Notes under the pieces: model-generated
What the model saw: only the letters and a program-made list of their open reading frames with translations
What the model was told of the DNA's origin: nothing
Databases searched by the model: none
Position numbers and translations under genes: made by a program
From: Treponema sp.
Lineage (GTDB): Bacteria; Spirochaetota; Spirochaetia; Treponematales; Treponemataceae
NCBI GenBank assembly: GCA_022010055.1
Contig: CP091737.1
Span: 1,364,001 to 1,428,000 of the forward strand
Reading direction: 5' to 3'
DNA: 64,000 bases
Shown: one piece after another, positions 56,036 through 64,000 of the stretch
Layout: each line of letters starts with the position of its first letter
How positions within the stretch are numbered: position 1 is the stretch's first letter

Positions 56036-56046
56036 AGCCCAAGTTA

Positions 56047-59000
56047 CTATCCTACCCGTTTCTGACCTGTCGCCGCATAAAACGCTTCAAGGACAGCCTC
56101 GTCATGCTTTAAGCCGCGTTCTTCCGCCCTGCTTATTTCAACAAGCATCTTGTGGTAATCGTTAGGAATAATCTTCTTAAAATGAGGAAGATATTCTTTT
56201 TCAAAATCTTTAAGGATTTTCGCGCCAAGCGCAGAACCTGTTTCCTTAACGTGCTTTTCAACAAGCGATTTTATAATCTGAACATCGTGCTCGTCAGAAA
56301 CCTCGCTCATTGTTACAAGCTGCTTGTTAAGGCGCTTGTACAGACTGTGATTCATATCAAGGACATAAGCTGTTCCGCCGGACATTCCGGCCGCAAGATT
56401 TCGCCCGGTCGCTCCAAGAATCACTACAGTTCCGCCTGTCATGTATTCAAGACCGTGGTCGCCGCAGCCTTCGACAACCGCAGTCGCCCCGGAATTTCTA
56501 ACGCAGAAACGCTCGCCGGCAATTCCGTTTATAAACGCCTCGCCGCTGGTCGCTCCAAACAGAGCGACATTTCCTATGATGATATTTCTTCCGGTTTGAA
56601 CGTAACATTTTTTGGCGCGCGCACAACAATTTTTCCGCCGGAAAGCCCTTTTCCAAGGTAATCGTTCGCGTCGCCGGCAAGACTCATTGTAAGTCCCTTA
56701 GGAATGAACGCCCCGAAAGACTGTCCGCCGCCGCCTTCCGCGTTTACAACAAACGAATCTTCCGGCAGGGAATTTCCAAACTTTTTCTGGATTTCCGAAC
56801 CGAGAATCGTTCCCAAAGTCCTGTCCGTGGAAGTGATTTTTACATTGAAAACGCCTTTTTTTGTTTTTGAGGCCTTTTCAAAAGATTTCAGCAGCTCTTT
56901 TTCATCAACAGTCTTTTCAAGCTCAAAATTAAAGACATCTTCCGGATAAAAATGCGTTCTTGAACCTTCCGGTGCGCGGTAACCGATAATCCGGCTTAAA
57001 TCAACAAGATTTGCGCGCTTAAAGCCCTGCTTTTCCTTCAGTTTAAGCAAATCTGTTCTTCCGCACATTTCGTCAAGAGTCCGTACGCCAAGTCTCGCCA
57101 TGTATTCGCGAAGCTCCTCGGCAATGAACTTCATGAAATTCTCAACGTATTCAGGTTTTCCTGTGAATCGTTTTCTAAGTTCGCTGTTCTGGGTCGCAAC
57201 GCCGAACGGACAGGTGTCAAGGTTGCACACGCGCATCATCGCGCAGCCCATTGTAATCAGAGGCGCTGTGGCAAAACCGAATTCCTCCGCGCCCAAAAGA
57301 CAGGCAATCGCGACATCGCGGCCGCTCATAAGCTTTCCGTCCGTCTCAATCACAACGCGCGAGCGGAGTCCGTTCTGAATCAGCGTCTGGTGGGTTTCCG
57401 CAAGCCCTAATTCCCACGGAAGCCCCGCATGGTGGATTGAAGAAATCGGAGCGGCTCCAGTTCCGCCGTCGTGTCCGGAAATCAGAATTACCTGAGCGCC
57501 GGCCTTCGCAACGCCGGCCGCAATCGTTCCAACGCCTGCCTCTGAGACAAGCTTGACTGAAATGCGGGCGGCACGGTTAGCGTTCTTCAAGTCGTAAATC
57601 AGCTGTGCCAAATCTTCTATTGAATAAATGTCGTGGTGCGGCGGCGGCGAAATCAAAGATACACCCGGAGTCGCGTAACGTGTCTGCGCAATCCAAGGAT
57701 AGACTTTTTTTTCCAGGAAGATGTCCGCCTTCTCCAGGTTTTGCTCCCTGCGCCATTTTAATCTGAATTTCCTTTGCGCTCAGCAAATATTCTTCCGTAA
57801 CGCCGAAACGTCCGGACGCAACCTGCTTGATTGCGGAATTCGCCTCAGTTCCAAGGCGCTCAGGTTTTTCTCCGCCCTCGCCGGAATTTGATTTTCCGTG
57901 CAGGTGGTTCATCGCCAGAGCCATACAGCGGTGCGCTTCCTCGGAAATTGAGCCGTAGCTCATAGCGCCTGTCTTGAACCGCTTTACAATTTCAGAAACC
58001 GGCTCAACTTCATCAATCGGAACAGATTTTCCTTCATCATAATTAAAATCAAGCATCGCGCGCAAAGTATGCGGATGGGAATTGTCGTCAACCAGCGAGG
58101 TATATTCCTTAAAGCGCGCATAATCGCTGTTTCTTGTGGATTCCTGAAGCGCAATAATCGTTTCCGGGCTGTAAAGATGGTCTTCCGCATTTGGTCCGCG
58201 GCGAAGCTTGTGCATTCCCACAGAATCAAGATGCGTATTAACTGTCAATCCAAGCGGGTCAAAGCCTTGTTGTGATGAAAGTTAACGTCTTCCTCAATTT
58301 CCTTGATTCCAATTCCGCCGACGCGGCTTACTGTATTTGTAAAATATTTGTCGATTACTTCTTTTGAAATGCCGACCGCCTCAAAAATCTGCGCCGACTG
58401 ATAAGACTGGACTGTTGAAATTCCCATTTTTGCGGCGATTTTTACAATTCCATCTATAATCGCCTTGTTGTAATCGTCTATGGCAGTGTGATAATCCTTA
58501 TCCAGAAGTTTCTGGTCAATAAGCTCTGCAATACATTCATGAGCAAGATAAGGATTTATCGCGCGCGCTCCATAGCCCAGGCACATCGCAGACTGATGAA
58601 CATCGCGGATTTCCGCCGACTCAAGAATAATAGAGATTGCAGTGCGCTTTTTTGTGCGCACAAGATGCTGCTCAACCGCAGAAACCGCAAGAAGGCTTGG
58701 AACGGCAACGTGGTTTTCGTCGACTCCGCGGTCTGAAAGAACAATGACATTCGCGCCGTTCTTATATTCCCTGTCGACAGAAATCAAAAGCTCATCCAGA
58801 GCCTGCTGCAAAGAACCGCCCTTGTAATACAGAAGGGAAATTGTAACAACCTTGAATCCAGGCTTTTTCATGTTCTTTATTTTCAGCATGTCAACGCCGG
58901 TAAGAATCGGGTTGTTGATTTCAAGTACCGTGCAGTTTTTTCCTTCCGGCTTCAAAAGATTTCCGTCCGAACCAACATAAACCGTTGTGTCCGTCACAAT

Positions 59001-60578
59001 TTTTTCGCGAAGAGAATCGAACGGAGGATTTGTAACCTGCGCAAAAAGCTGCTTAAAATATGAATAGAGAGAAGGATGCTTGTCGCTCATGCACGCAAGC
59101 GGAGTGTCAACGCCCATAGCGCCTGTAGGCTCTGCTCCAGTTTTCGCCATCGGCAGAACCATTTCGTTCACATCCTCGTAGTTCCAGCCGAACGCCCTGT
59201 ACATACGGTCGCGCTCTTCCTGCGTATAGACAGGAATTTTCTTGTTTGGAATCGCAAGGTCAGAAAGATGCACAAGATTTGTGTCAAGCCATTCACCAAA
59301 CGGATGCTCAGAAGCGTAAAGTCTCTTCGCCTCCTCATCAGAAATTATTTTCTTCAGCCTTGTGTCAACCAGAAGAATTCTTCCCGGCTGAAGGCGCGAT
59401 TTTTTTTCAATATTTTCCTCCGGAATATCAAGACATCCAACTTCTGATGAAAGAATAAGCATTCCGTCCTTTGTAATGTAATAACGTGAAGGCCTGAGTC
59501 CGTTTCTGTCAAGAGTCGCGCCCAACACATCGCCGTCGCTAAAAAGAACTGCGGCAGGTCCATCCCACGGCTCCATCATTGTAGCATAATAATGGTAAAA
59601 ATCGCGTTTTTCAGAATCCATTGTCGTGTCATTTTTCCACGGCTCAGGAATGCAGACCATAACAGCAAGCGGAAGCGGCATTCCGTTCATAACAAGAAAT
59701 TCCAGGGTATTGTCAAGGCGCGCAGAATCAGAACCGTCAGGATTTATCGCCGGAAGGATTTTCTTCATATCATCATCAGAAAGAACTTCCGACTTCAAAG
59801 TCTCTTCCCTGGCAAGCATTCTGTCCGCATTTCCACGGATTGTGTTGATTTCACCGTTGTGCGCAATAAACCTGTTCGGATGCGCGCGTTCCCAGCTTGG
59901 ATTTGTGTTCGTGCTGAACCTTGAATGGACAATCGCCATAGCCGAAAGATAATCCTCGCTCTGCAGATCCTTGTAAAAAGTCCTGAGCTGCTTTACAAGG
60001 AACATTCCCTTGTACACAATCGTGCGGCTGGAAAGAGAAGCAACGTAAGTCTCACCTGCAGAATGTTCATACTGGCGGCGAAGAATATAGAGTTTTCTGT
60101 CAAAATCAAGGCCCTTTTCAATATTTTCAGGACGGCCGATAAAGCACTGGGTAATAACCGGCATGCAATCTTTTGCGCGCTGGCCAAGAACATCCGGATT
60201 TACAGGAACTGCTCTCCATCCAAGGAACGGCAATCCTTCCTTTTCGCAGAGATTTTCAAACATTTTTTTAGTCTGGGCCCGGACAATCGGATCTGAAGGA
60301 AAAAAGAACATTCCCACGGCGTAATCGCGCTCTCCGCCCAATTTTATACCAAGCCCGTCAGCGGCCTTCTTAAAAAACTGGTGTGAAATCTGCACAAGAA
60401 TTCCTACTCCGTCACCAGTTTCTCCAGTCGCATCCTTGCCTGCGCGATGCTCAAGCTTTTCAACAATGCAAAGAGCGTTGTCAACAATCTGCCTTGAAGC
60501 ATGTCCGTCAATATTTACCACAGCTCCGATACCACAGTTGTCATGCTCAAAGGACGGTTCATACAAAGTCTTATTCAT
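56047..60578 (-). CDS. gltB: Glutamate synthase large subunit, three frameshifts
   Basis: The start at 60578 follows AAGGGGTTGCTTT. Segments join into about 1510 residues when one T is added near 58262, one A removed from the A8 run at 57705-57712, and one A added near 56585. The class II amidotransferase begins with EPSFEHDNCGIGAVVNIDG (Cys nucleophile, after propeptide removal). The FMN synthase domain has AQGAKPGEGGHLPGKK and ISPPPHHDIYSIEDLAQLIY, with the Cys cluster VCNLDTCPFGVATQ nearby. The C-terminal beta-helix has GGGGQSFGAFIPKG and GATGRNLAAGMSGGTAYVLD. It makes glutamate with GltD. A promoter and a terminator hairpin in the leader suggest attenuation control. Confidence 0.95.
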
Positions 60579-60589
60579 AAAGCAACCCC

Positions 60590-60658
60590 TTACGCCCGGA
60601 ATCCGGACAAAAAAAAGACGCGGCCATCAGGGCGTAAAAACCCTAATAACCGCGTCAT
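60590..60658 (-). CDS. Possible 22-codon leader ORF before gltB
   Basis: An ATG five bases after the predicted transcription start opens a frame MTRLLGFLRPDGRVFFLSGF plus RA and stop. It runs through the terminator hairpin and stops 11 bases before the gltB ATG, overlapping its ribosome-binding site. There is no ribosome-binding site of its own. It may be chance, and no run of regulatory codons is seen. Confidence 0.25.
   Translation of the reverse strand: MTRLLGFLRPDGRVFFLSGFRA
60609..60656 (-). terminator. Terminator hairpin in the gltB leader (attenuator candidate)
   Basis: GACGCGGTTATTAGGG pairs with CCCTGATGGCCGCGTC (60656-60641 with 60632-60617) as a 16-bp stem with G-U pairs and an 8-base loop, followed by eight T. 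It lies between the gltB promoter and the gltB start. GGGCGTAA (60597-60590) can pair with TTACGCCC inside the hairpin. Confidence 0.75.
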
Positions 60659-60669
60659 TGCGTAGTTTC

Positions 60670-60698
60670 AATATATAAAATCAGAAAAAAAATGTCAA
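60670..60698 (-). promoter_or_regulatory. Promoter of gltB
   Basis: On the minus strand a perfect TTGACA (60698-60693), a 17-bp spacer and TATATT (60675-60670). Confidence 0.75.
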
Positions 60699-60803
60699 TA
60701 TTGATGATTTATACGCGCCGGTTTTACACAAAAAGCCCCCTCAAGGGATTAATCAGGAAGGAAAAAACAGGAATTTATGCCAACACAAATCATCCGGTTA
60801 AAC

Positions 60804-60839
60804 AAAAAAGCCTTCCTAATTTCTTAGAAAGGCTTTTTT
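60804..60839 (-). terminator. Terminator of tRNA-Val
   Basis: AGCCTT (60809-60814) pairs with AAGGCT (60829-60834), with CTAA/TTAG extending the stem. A run of T follows on the minus strand, and the reverse strand also has a T run. Confidence 0.8.
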
Positions 60840-60840
60840 A

Positions 60841-60914
60841 TGGGCAGTGAGAGGATCGAACTCCCGACATTCTGGGTGTAAACCAGACGCTCGTACCAGC
60901 TGAGCTAACTGCCC
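60841..60914 (-). tRNA. tRNA-Val (anticodon TAC)
   Basis: The minus-strand cloverleaf is complete. The acceptor arms are GGGCAGT and ACTGCCC with discriminator A. The D arm contains GCTCAGCTGGTA, the anticodon arm is TCTGG-TTTACAC-CCAGA with anticodon TAC, and the T arm is GTCGGGAGTTCGATCCTCTC-like with TTCGATC. The 3' CCA is not encoded. It has its own consensus promoter and terminator. Confidence 0.97.
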
Positions 60915-60937
60915 GTTTATCTCGTTGAGATGTTTAT

Positions 60938-60966
60938 AATATATCAAAAACGATTTTTTGTGTCAA
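60938..60966 (-). promoter_or_regulatory. Promoter of tRNA-Val
   Basis: TTGACA (60966-60961), a 17-bp spacer and TATATT (60943-60938) on the minus strand, the same boxes as the gltB promoter. Confidence 0.75.
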
Positions 60967-61082
60967 CAGCCAAAATCATTTTTTTTAAAAAAAATTTAAA
61001 AAAAATCGGGTTTTGTGCAGATTCTGAAAAAACCGCTTACGCCATCTTTCAGCCGCAAAAAACCCGAAAATCAACATGCCAG

Positions 61083-61931
61083 TTATTTATTTATGGCAAA
61101 TCTTTTTTCACATTCCTTGTAGATTGCGCTTGTCTTTGCAACAACATCGGCAGGGATTTCCTTGATGTTCGGGTCGCCGGCAAGGTTGTTTTCTTTCAGC
61201 CAGTCGCGCACAAACTGCTTGTCGTAGGAAGCAGGACTTCCGCCTACCTTGTATTTGCTCAAATCCCAGAAGCGGCTTGAGTCCGGAGTCAGAACTTCGT
61301 CGCCAAGCACAAGCTCGCCGTTTTCGTCCAATCCGAATTCAAATTTTGTGTCTGCGATTATGATTCCGTTCTTGTATGCGTGCTCGTAGCATTTTTTGTA
61401 AATCGCAAGGGCGGCTTTTTCAATCTTTGTTCCAAGCTCCTCGCCAAGGTCTTTTTTCATGTAGTCAAGAGTTACGTTTATGTCGTGTCCTTCCGCCGCT
61501 TTTGTAGAAGGAGTTACAATCGGCTCGTCAAGTTTTTCCGCCTGCTGATATTCTTTTTCAAACTTGTGGCCAAGGAACGGCTCACCTTTTTTGTACGCTT
61601 CGTACATTGAACCGAACATATATCCGCGGACAATCACTTCGTACGGAATCATCTTAAGTTTTTTTACAAGGATTGTTCTTCCTTCAAATTCAGGCTTCTG
61701 GAATTCAGCCGGCATATCCTTTAAATCTGAAGAAATCATGTGGTTTTTCACAATGTCTTTTGTGTAGTCAAACCAGAAATTCGCAAGAGCGTTCAAAACC
61801 TTGCCTTTGTCTGTAATCATAGTTGGAAGAATAACGTCAAACGCGCTGATCCGGTCAGTTGTAACAATGACCATTCTTCCATCTTCCAAATCGTAAACTT
61901 CGCGGACTTTTCCGCTGATAATCTTTTTCAT
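61083..61931 (-). CDS. purC: Phosphoribosylaminoimidazole-succinocarboxamide synthase
   Basis: 282 residues from the ATG at 61931, which follows AAAGAGGTTTTTA; a start at 61964 would add 11 residues without support. Motifs are KVREVYDLEDGRMVIVTTDR, ISAFDVILPTMI, GKVLNALANFWF, IPYEVIVRGYMFGSMYEAYK and IIADTKFEFGLDENGELVLG with DEVLTPDSSRFW. It joins CAIR and aspartate with ATP in purine synthesis. No other pur genes are adjacent. Confidence 0.96.
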   Translation of the reverse strand: MKKIISGKVREVYDLEDGRMVIVTTDRISAFDVILPTMITDKGKVLNALANFWFDYTKDIVKNHMISSDLKDMPAEFQKPEFEGRTILVKKLKMIPYEVIVRGYMFGSMYEAYKKGEPFLGHKFEKEYQQAEKLDEPIVTPSTKAAEGHDINVTLDYMKKDLGEELGTKIEKAALAIYKKCYEHAYKNGIIIADTKFEFGLDENGELVLGDEVLTPDSSRFWDLSKYKVGGSPASYDKQFVRDWLKENNLAGDPNIKEIPADVVAKTSAIYKECEKRFAINK

Positions 61932-62125
61932 TAAAAACCTCTTTGAAATTTTTAAAATATCCAAAAACTTTATAAATTTATACTACTGAATTCTTTTAAA
62001 ACTTTCTACAAGGACACAAGGAGAAGACAAGGGCTTTTATAAATTGCAAAAACGCTTTCAGCGGCTTTCAGCCTTCCGCAGATGTATGCATCCGAAATTC
62101 AAAACGCTAAACAGTTAAAGTAAAT

Positions 62126-62336
62126 AGCCCGAATTTCAAGTTTTATAAATTCAGCACAAAAATTGAATAAGCTACCAGAAAAAGCGCGTCAATTCGCCAT
62201 GCTGAGCGTACAATGTATCAGACTGCGCGATTTTTTCAAAATCGCTTGCTATCGCTCAGAATGGCTCGGTTGCCGCTTTCTTTTTCTTCACGCTCATTCA
62301 ATTTACGGATTCAGTAAAAAACTCAATATTTGGACT
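62126..62336. repeat. Family 2 MITE-like repeat, full-length copy
   Basis: About 211 bp with imperfect inverted ends: AGCCCGAATTTCAAGTTTTA at the left and, on the reverse strand, AGTCCAAATATTGAGTTTTT at the right. CTAAACAGTTAAA flanks it on both sides (62107-62119 and 62335-62347), the right copy covering the stop codon of the next gene. Fragments of this family occur at 13675, 15757, 25025 and possibly 21074 and 26801. The rest of the 61932-62342 gap is AT-rich without a visible gene. Confidence 0.75.
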
Positions 62337-62342
62337 AAACAG

Positions 62343-62987
62343 TTAAAACAAGAATTTCGCGTCCTGCCGCGAATTTACAAAAAACAGAACCAGCGCAAAA
62401 AGAGCAAAAATCACAGCGGCAATGTAGACAACCGGAAGCGCGATGCACATAAGGTACATTGTTTCCAGAAATGAAGGAATAAAAAAATTCACAAGAAGCA
62501 GGACTGAAAGAATTACGATTCCAGCAACATTTTTTTCCGAAACCGCGCAATAAATTTTATAGACAAACAGACTTGCAATAAAAACTTCCGAGAGCATCAG
62601 GACAGGCTTTACAAAAAGCTGAAAAAACGAGAAAGCCGCGTTGGACGAAGCAATCACGCAGTACGGCATGTAAATCGCGTAAAATGCTGTAATCAGCGGA
62701 AAAAACGCTTTTACCCGGAATTCAACAGAATCTTTTGTTGTAAAAAAATACAAAGCGTATACAAGAATCATTGGAAACGCATATTCTTTCAGAAAATAAT
62801 AAAAGAAATTTGAAGAAACTGAATATTCCGGAATTCTGTGCATATAGGCAAAAAGCGCAGTTCCCGCGCTGGCAATAATTCCAGCAAACGCGCCGACAGC
62901 GACAATAAATCCATATATTTTTTTAGCTGAATGAGCGCAGCAAAAAGTCAGAACCGTAGGAAACAATAGAATCAAAAATAAAAACAT
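62343..62987 (-). CDS. Polytopic membrane protein, 214 aa, unknown
   Basis: Six or seven hydrophobic segments cover nearly the whole length (for example FLILLFPTVLTFCCA, FPLITAFYAIYMPYCVIA, VIFALFALVLFFVN). Short polar loops and no conserved catalytic or binding motif are visible. It could be a small transporter or an accessory membrane protein. The stop codon lies in the 13-bp direct repeat that flanks the family 2 element. It has no gene partner in an obvious operon. Confidence 0.65.
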   Translation of the reverse strand: MFLFLILLFPTVLTFCCAHSAKKIYGFIVAVGAFAGIIASAGTALFAYMHRIPEYSVSSNFFYYFLKEYAFPMILVYALYFFTTKDSVEFRVKAFFPLITAFYAIYMPYCVIASSNAAFSFFQLFVKPVLMLSEVFIASLFVYKIYCAVSEKNVAGIVILSVLLLVNFFIPSFLETMYLMCIALPVVYIAAVIFALFALVLFFVNSRQDAKFLF

Positions 62988-63025
62988 AAGTTAAAATAAC
63001 ATAAATACGCATACTTTGAAAAGAC

Positions 63026-63062
63026 AAAAAAAGGCAAGCCTGGAAACCCTAAACTTGCCTTT
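63026..63062 (-). terminator. Terminator of ilvE
   Basis: AAAGGCAAG (63030-63038) pairs with CTTGCCTTT (63054-63062), followed on the minus strand by a T7 tract. It lies 55 bases after the ilvE stop. Confidence 0.85.
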
Positions 63063-63117
63063 AAAAATTTCTATCAGCGTAAAATTGAAATTTTAAACAA
63101 AAATGCTCAAGGCAGAT

Positions 63118-64000
63118 TTACTTTATTTCAACAACCCATCCTTCCGGAGCATTGATTTCGCCCATCTGGATTCCTGTAAGCGTATCGCGAAGCTTGCCAA
63201 GAACAGGTCCGATTTTTTCCATTCCTGCAGGAACATTGATTTCGCTGCCGTGATCAACGATTTTTCCAATCGGGCTGATTACCGCCGCTGTTCCGCAAAG
63301 ACCGACTTCCGCAAAATCCGCAAGCTCATTCTTGTTTACAGCGCGCTCTTCAACCTCGATATTAAGATAATCTTTTGCAACCTGAACCAGAGAACGTCTT
63401 GTAATAGAAGGAAGAATTGAATTTGATTTTGGAGTAACGAGTTTTCCGTCCTTTGTTACAAAAAGAATATTTGCTCCGCCGGTTTCTTCAATATAAGTAT
63501 GAGTAGCAGGATCAGTGTAAATATTTTCCGCAAAACCGTTCTTGTGGGCGTCAACAATATTGTACAGGCTCATCGCATAGTTAAGTCCGGCCTTGATGTC
63601 GCCAGTACCGTGCGGCGCGGCTCTGTCCAGATCAGAAATTCTGACAATAATCGGCTTTACACCGCCTTTAAAGTAAGGTCCAACAGGAGTCACAAGAATT
63701 CTGAACTGATATTCATCCGCCGGTTTTACACCGATTACCGCGTTTGAGCCGAACATATAAGGACGGATATAAAGCGTCGCTCCTGAGCCAAATGGCGGAA
63801 CCCAGCTGATGTTCGCCTTTACAGTATCTTTTACAGCCTGGACAAATCTGTCTTCCGGAAAAACAGGCATTTCAAGTCGCTCGCAGGAACTTTTCATTCT
63901 TGCCGCGTTCAAATCAGGACGGAAACAAACAACCCTTCCGTCTTTTGTTGTATATGCCTTAAGCCCTTCAAAACAAGTCTGCGCATACTGAAGGACACCT
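63118..64000 (-). CDS. ilvE: Branched-chain amino acid aminotransferase, 5' end beyond the window
   Basis: 294 residues are visible and the frame is open to the edge (YAQTCFEGLKAYTTKDGRVV, then FRPDLNAARMKSS). Group II BCAT motifs are PFGSGATLYIRPYMFGS, HGTGDIKAGLNYAMSLYN with the PLP lysine, YIEETGGANILFV, LPSITRRSLVQVA and VGLCGTAAVISPI. It transfers the amino group between leucine, isoleucine or valine and 2-oxoglutarate. About 60 N-terminal residues should be missing. It is followed by a strong terminator. Confidence 0.94.
   Translation of the reverse strand, partial: GVLQYAQTCFEGLKAYTTKDGRVVCFRPDLNAARMKSSCERLEMPVFPEDRFVQAVKDTVKANISWVPPFGSGATLYIRPYMFGSNAVIGVKPADEYQFRILVTPVGPYFKGGVKPIIVRISDLDRAAPHGTGDIKAGLNYAMSLYNIVDAHKNGFAENIYTDPATHTYIEETGGANILFVTKDGKLVTPKSNSILPSITRRSLVQVAKDYLNIEVEERAVNKNELADFAEVGLCGTAAVISPIGKIVDHGSEINVPAGMEKIGPVLGKLRDTLTGIQMGEINAPEGWVVEIK

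Noticed and set aside
56498..56680. Separate small gene within the gltB region
   Set aside because: The correct gltB frame runs through this segment with conserved family residues; the small frame is an accidental shadow.
62163..62474. A 103-codon plus-strand frame across the family 2 element
   Set aside because: It runs from the repeat into the antisense of the membrane-protein gene, has no ribosome-binding site and no family resemblance.

Overview
The window looks like a chromosomal stretch of a host-associated or rumen-type Treponema (Spirochaetota). This is an inference. The evidence is a FliG-like protein with a long N-terminal extension, a FadL/OmpP1-type outer-membrane protein, uvrA followed directly by an lptD-like gene, and a tlyC-ybeY-HD(7TM)-phoH cluster. 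Moderate GC, TTGACA/TATAAT-type promoters and many signal-peptide or lipoprotein genes also fit. There is one tRNA gene (Val, anticodon TAC) and no rRNA, CRISPR array or complete transposase gene.

Layout. 1-8.5 kb: envelope genes (broken lipoprotein, lytic transglycosylase, OmpA protein), a cytidylate-kinase-like gene, an unknown membrane protein and a biotin-type carboxyltransferase. 8.6-13.7 kb: corA, then a small accessory patch (DUF234-type ATPase, a 37-bp duplicate of a corA segment, and a three-gene DUF3791/DUF3990 cassette that looks like an ADP-ribosyltransferase toxin module) and an FGE/SUMF1 protein. 13.7-24.7 kb: phosphoesterase, hisC, an unknown 636-aa protein, ssb, U32 protease, a radical SAM protein, and a CrtO-like/PlsC/GT8 envelope cluster. 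24.8-35.3 kb: a repeat-rich gap 3' region, gap, clpB, a lipocalin-like protein, an M16 metalloprotease and fliG. 35.4-41.4 kb: FadL-like protein, TatD, miaA, rlmI and a periplasmic protein. 41.3-60.6 kb: an almost unbroken minus-strand block (TPR protein, tlyC, ybeY, HD protein, phoH, lptD, uvrA, M50 protease, gltD, gltB). 60.8-64 kb: tRNA-Val, purC, a membrane protein and ilvE at the edge.

Two things dominate. First, 14 genes carry in total 21 single- or double-base frameshifts, mostly in A or T runs. Each can be joined into one full-length family member by shifting the frame at one point. Such a density suggests uncorrected assembly indels rather than 14 pseudogenes, so I annotate each as one gene. 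Second, the intergenic DNA is unusually structured. There are at least four copies of a ~203-bp MITE-like element with terminal inverted repeats (three with 3-bp target duplications), a second related element family, and a triplicated gap 3' end with terminator. There is also a strong terminator hairpin between the gltB promoter and gltB. Finally, two diverged copies of a ~140-nt pseudoknotted leader-like RNA sit directly before gltD and before a phosphoesterase gene. These two RNA copies, the DUF3990 cassette and the gltB attenuator are the best candidates for undescribed biology.
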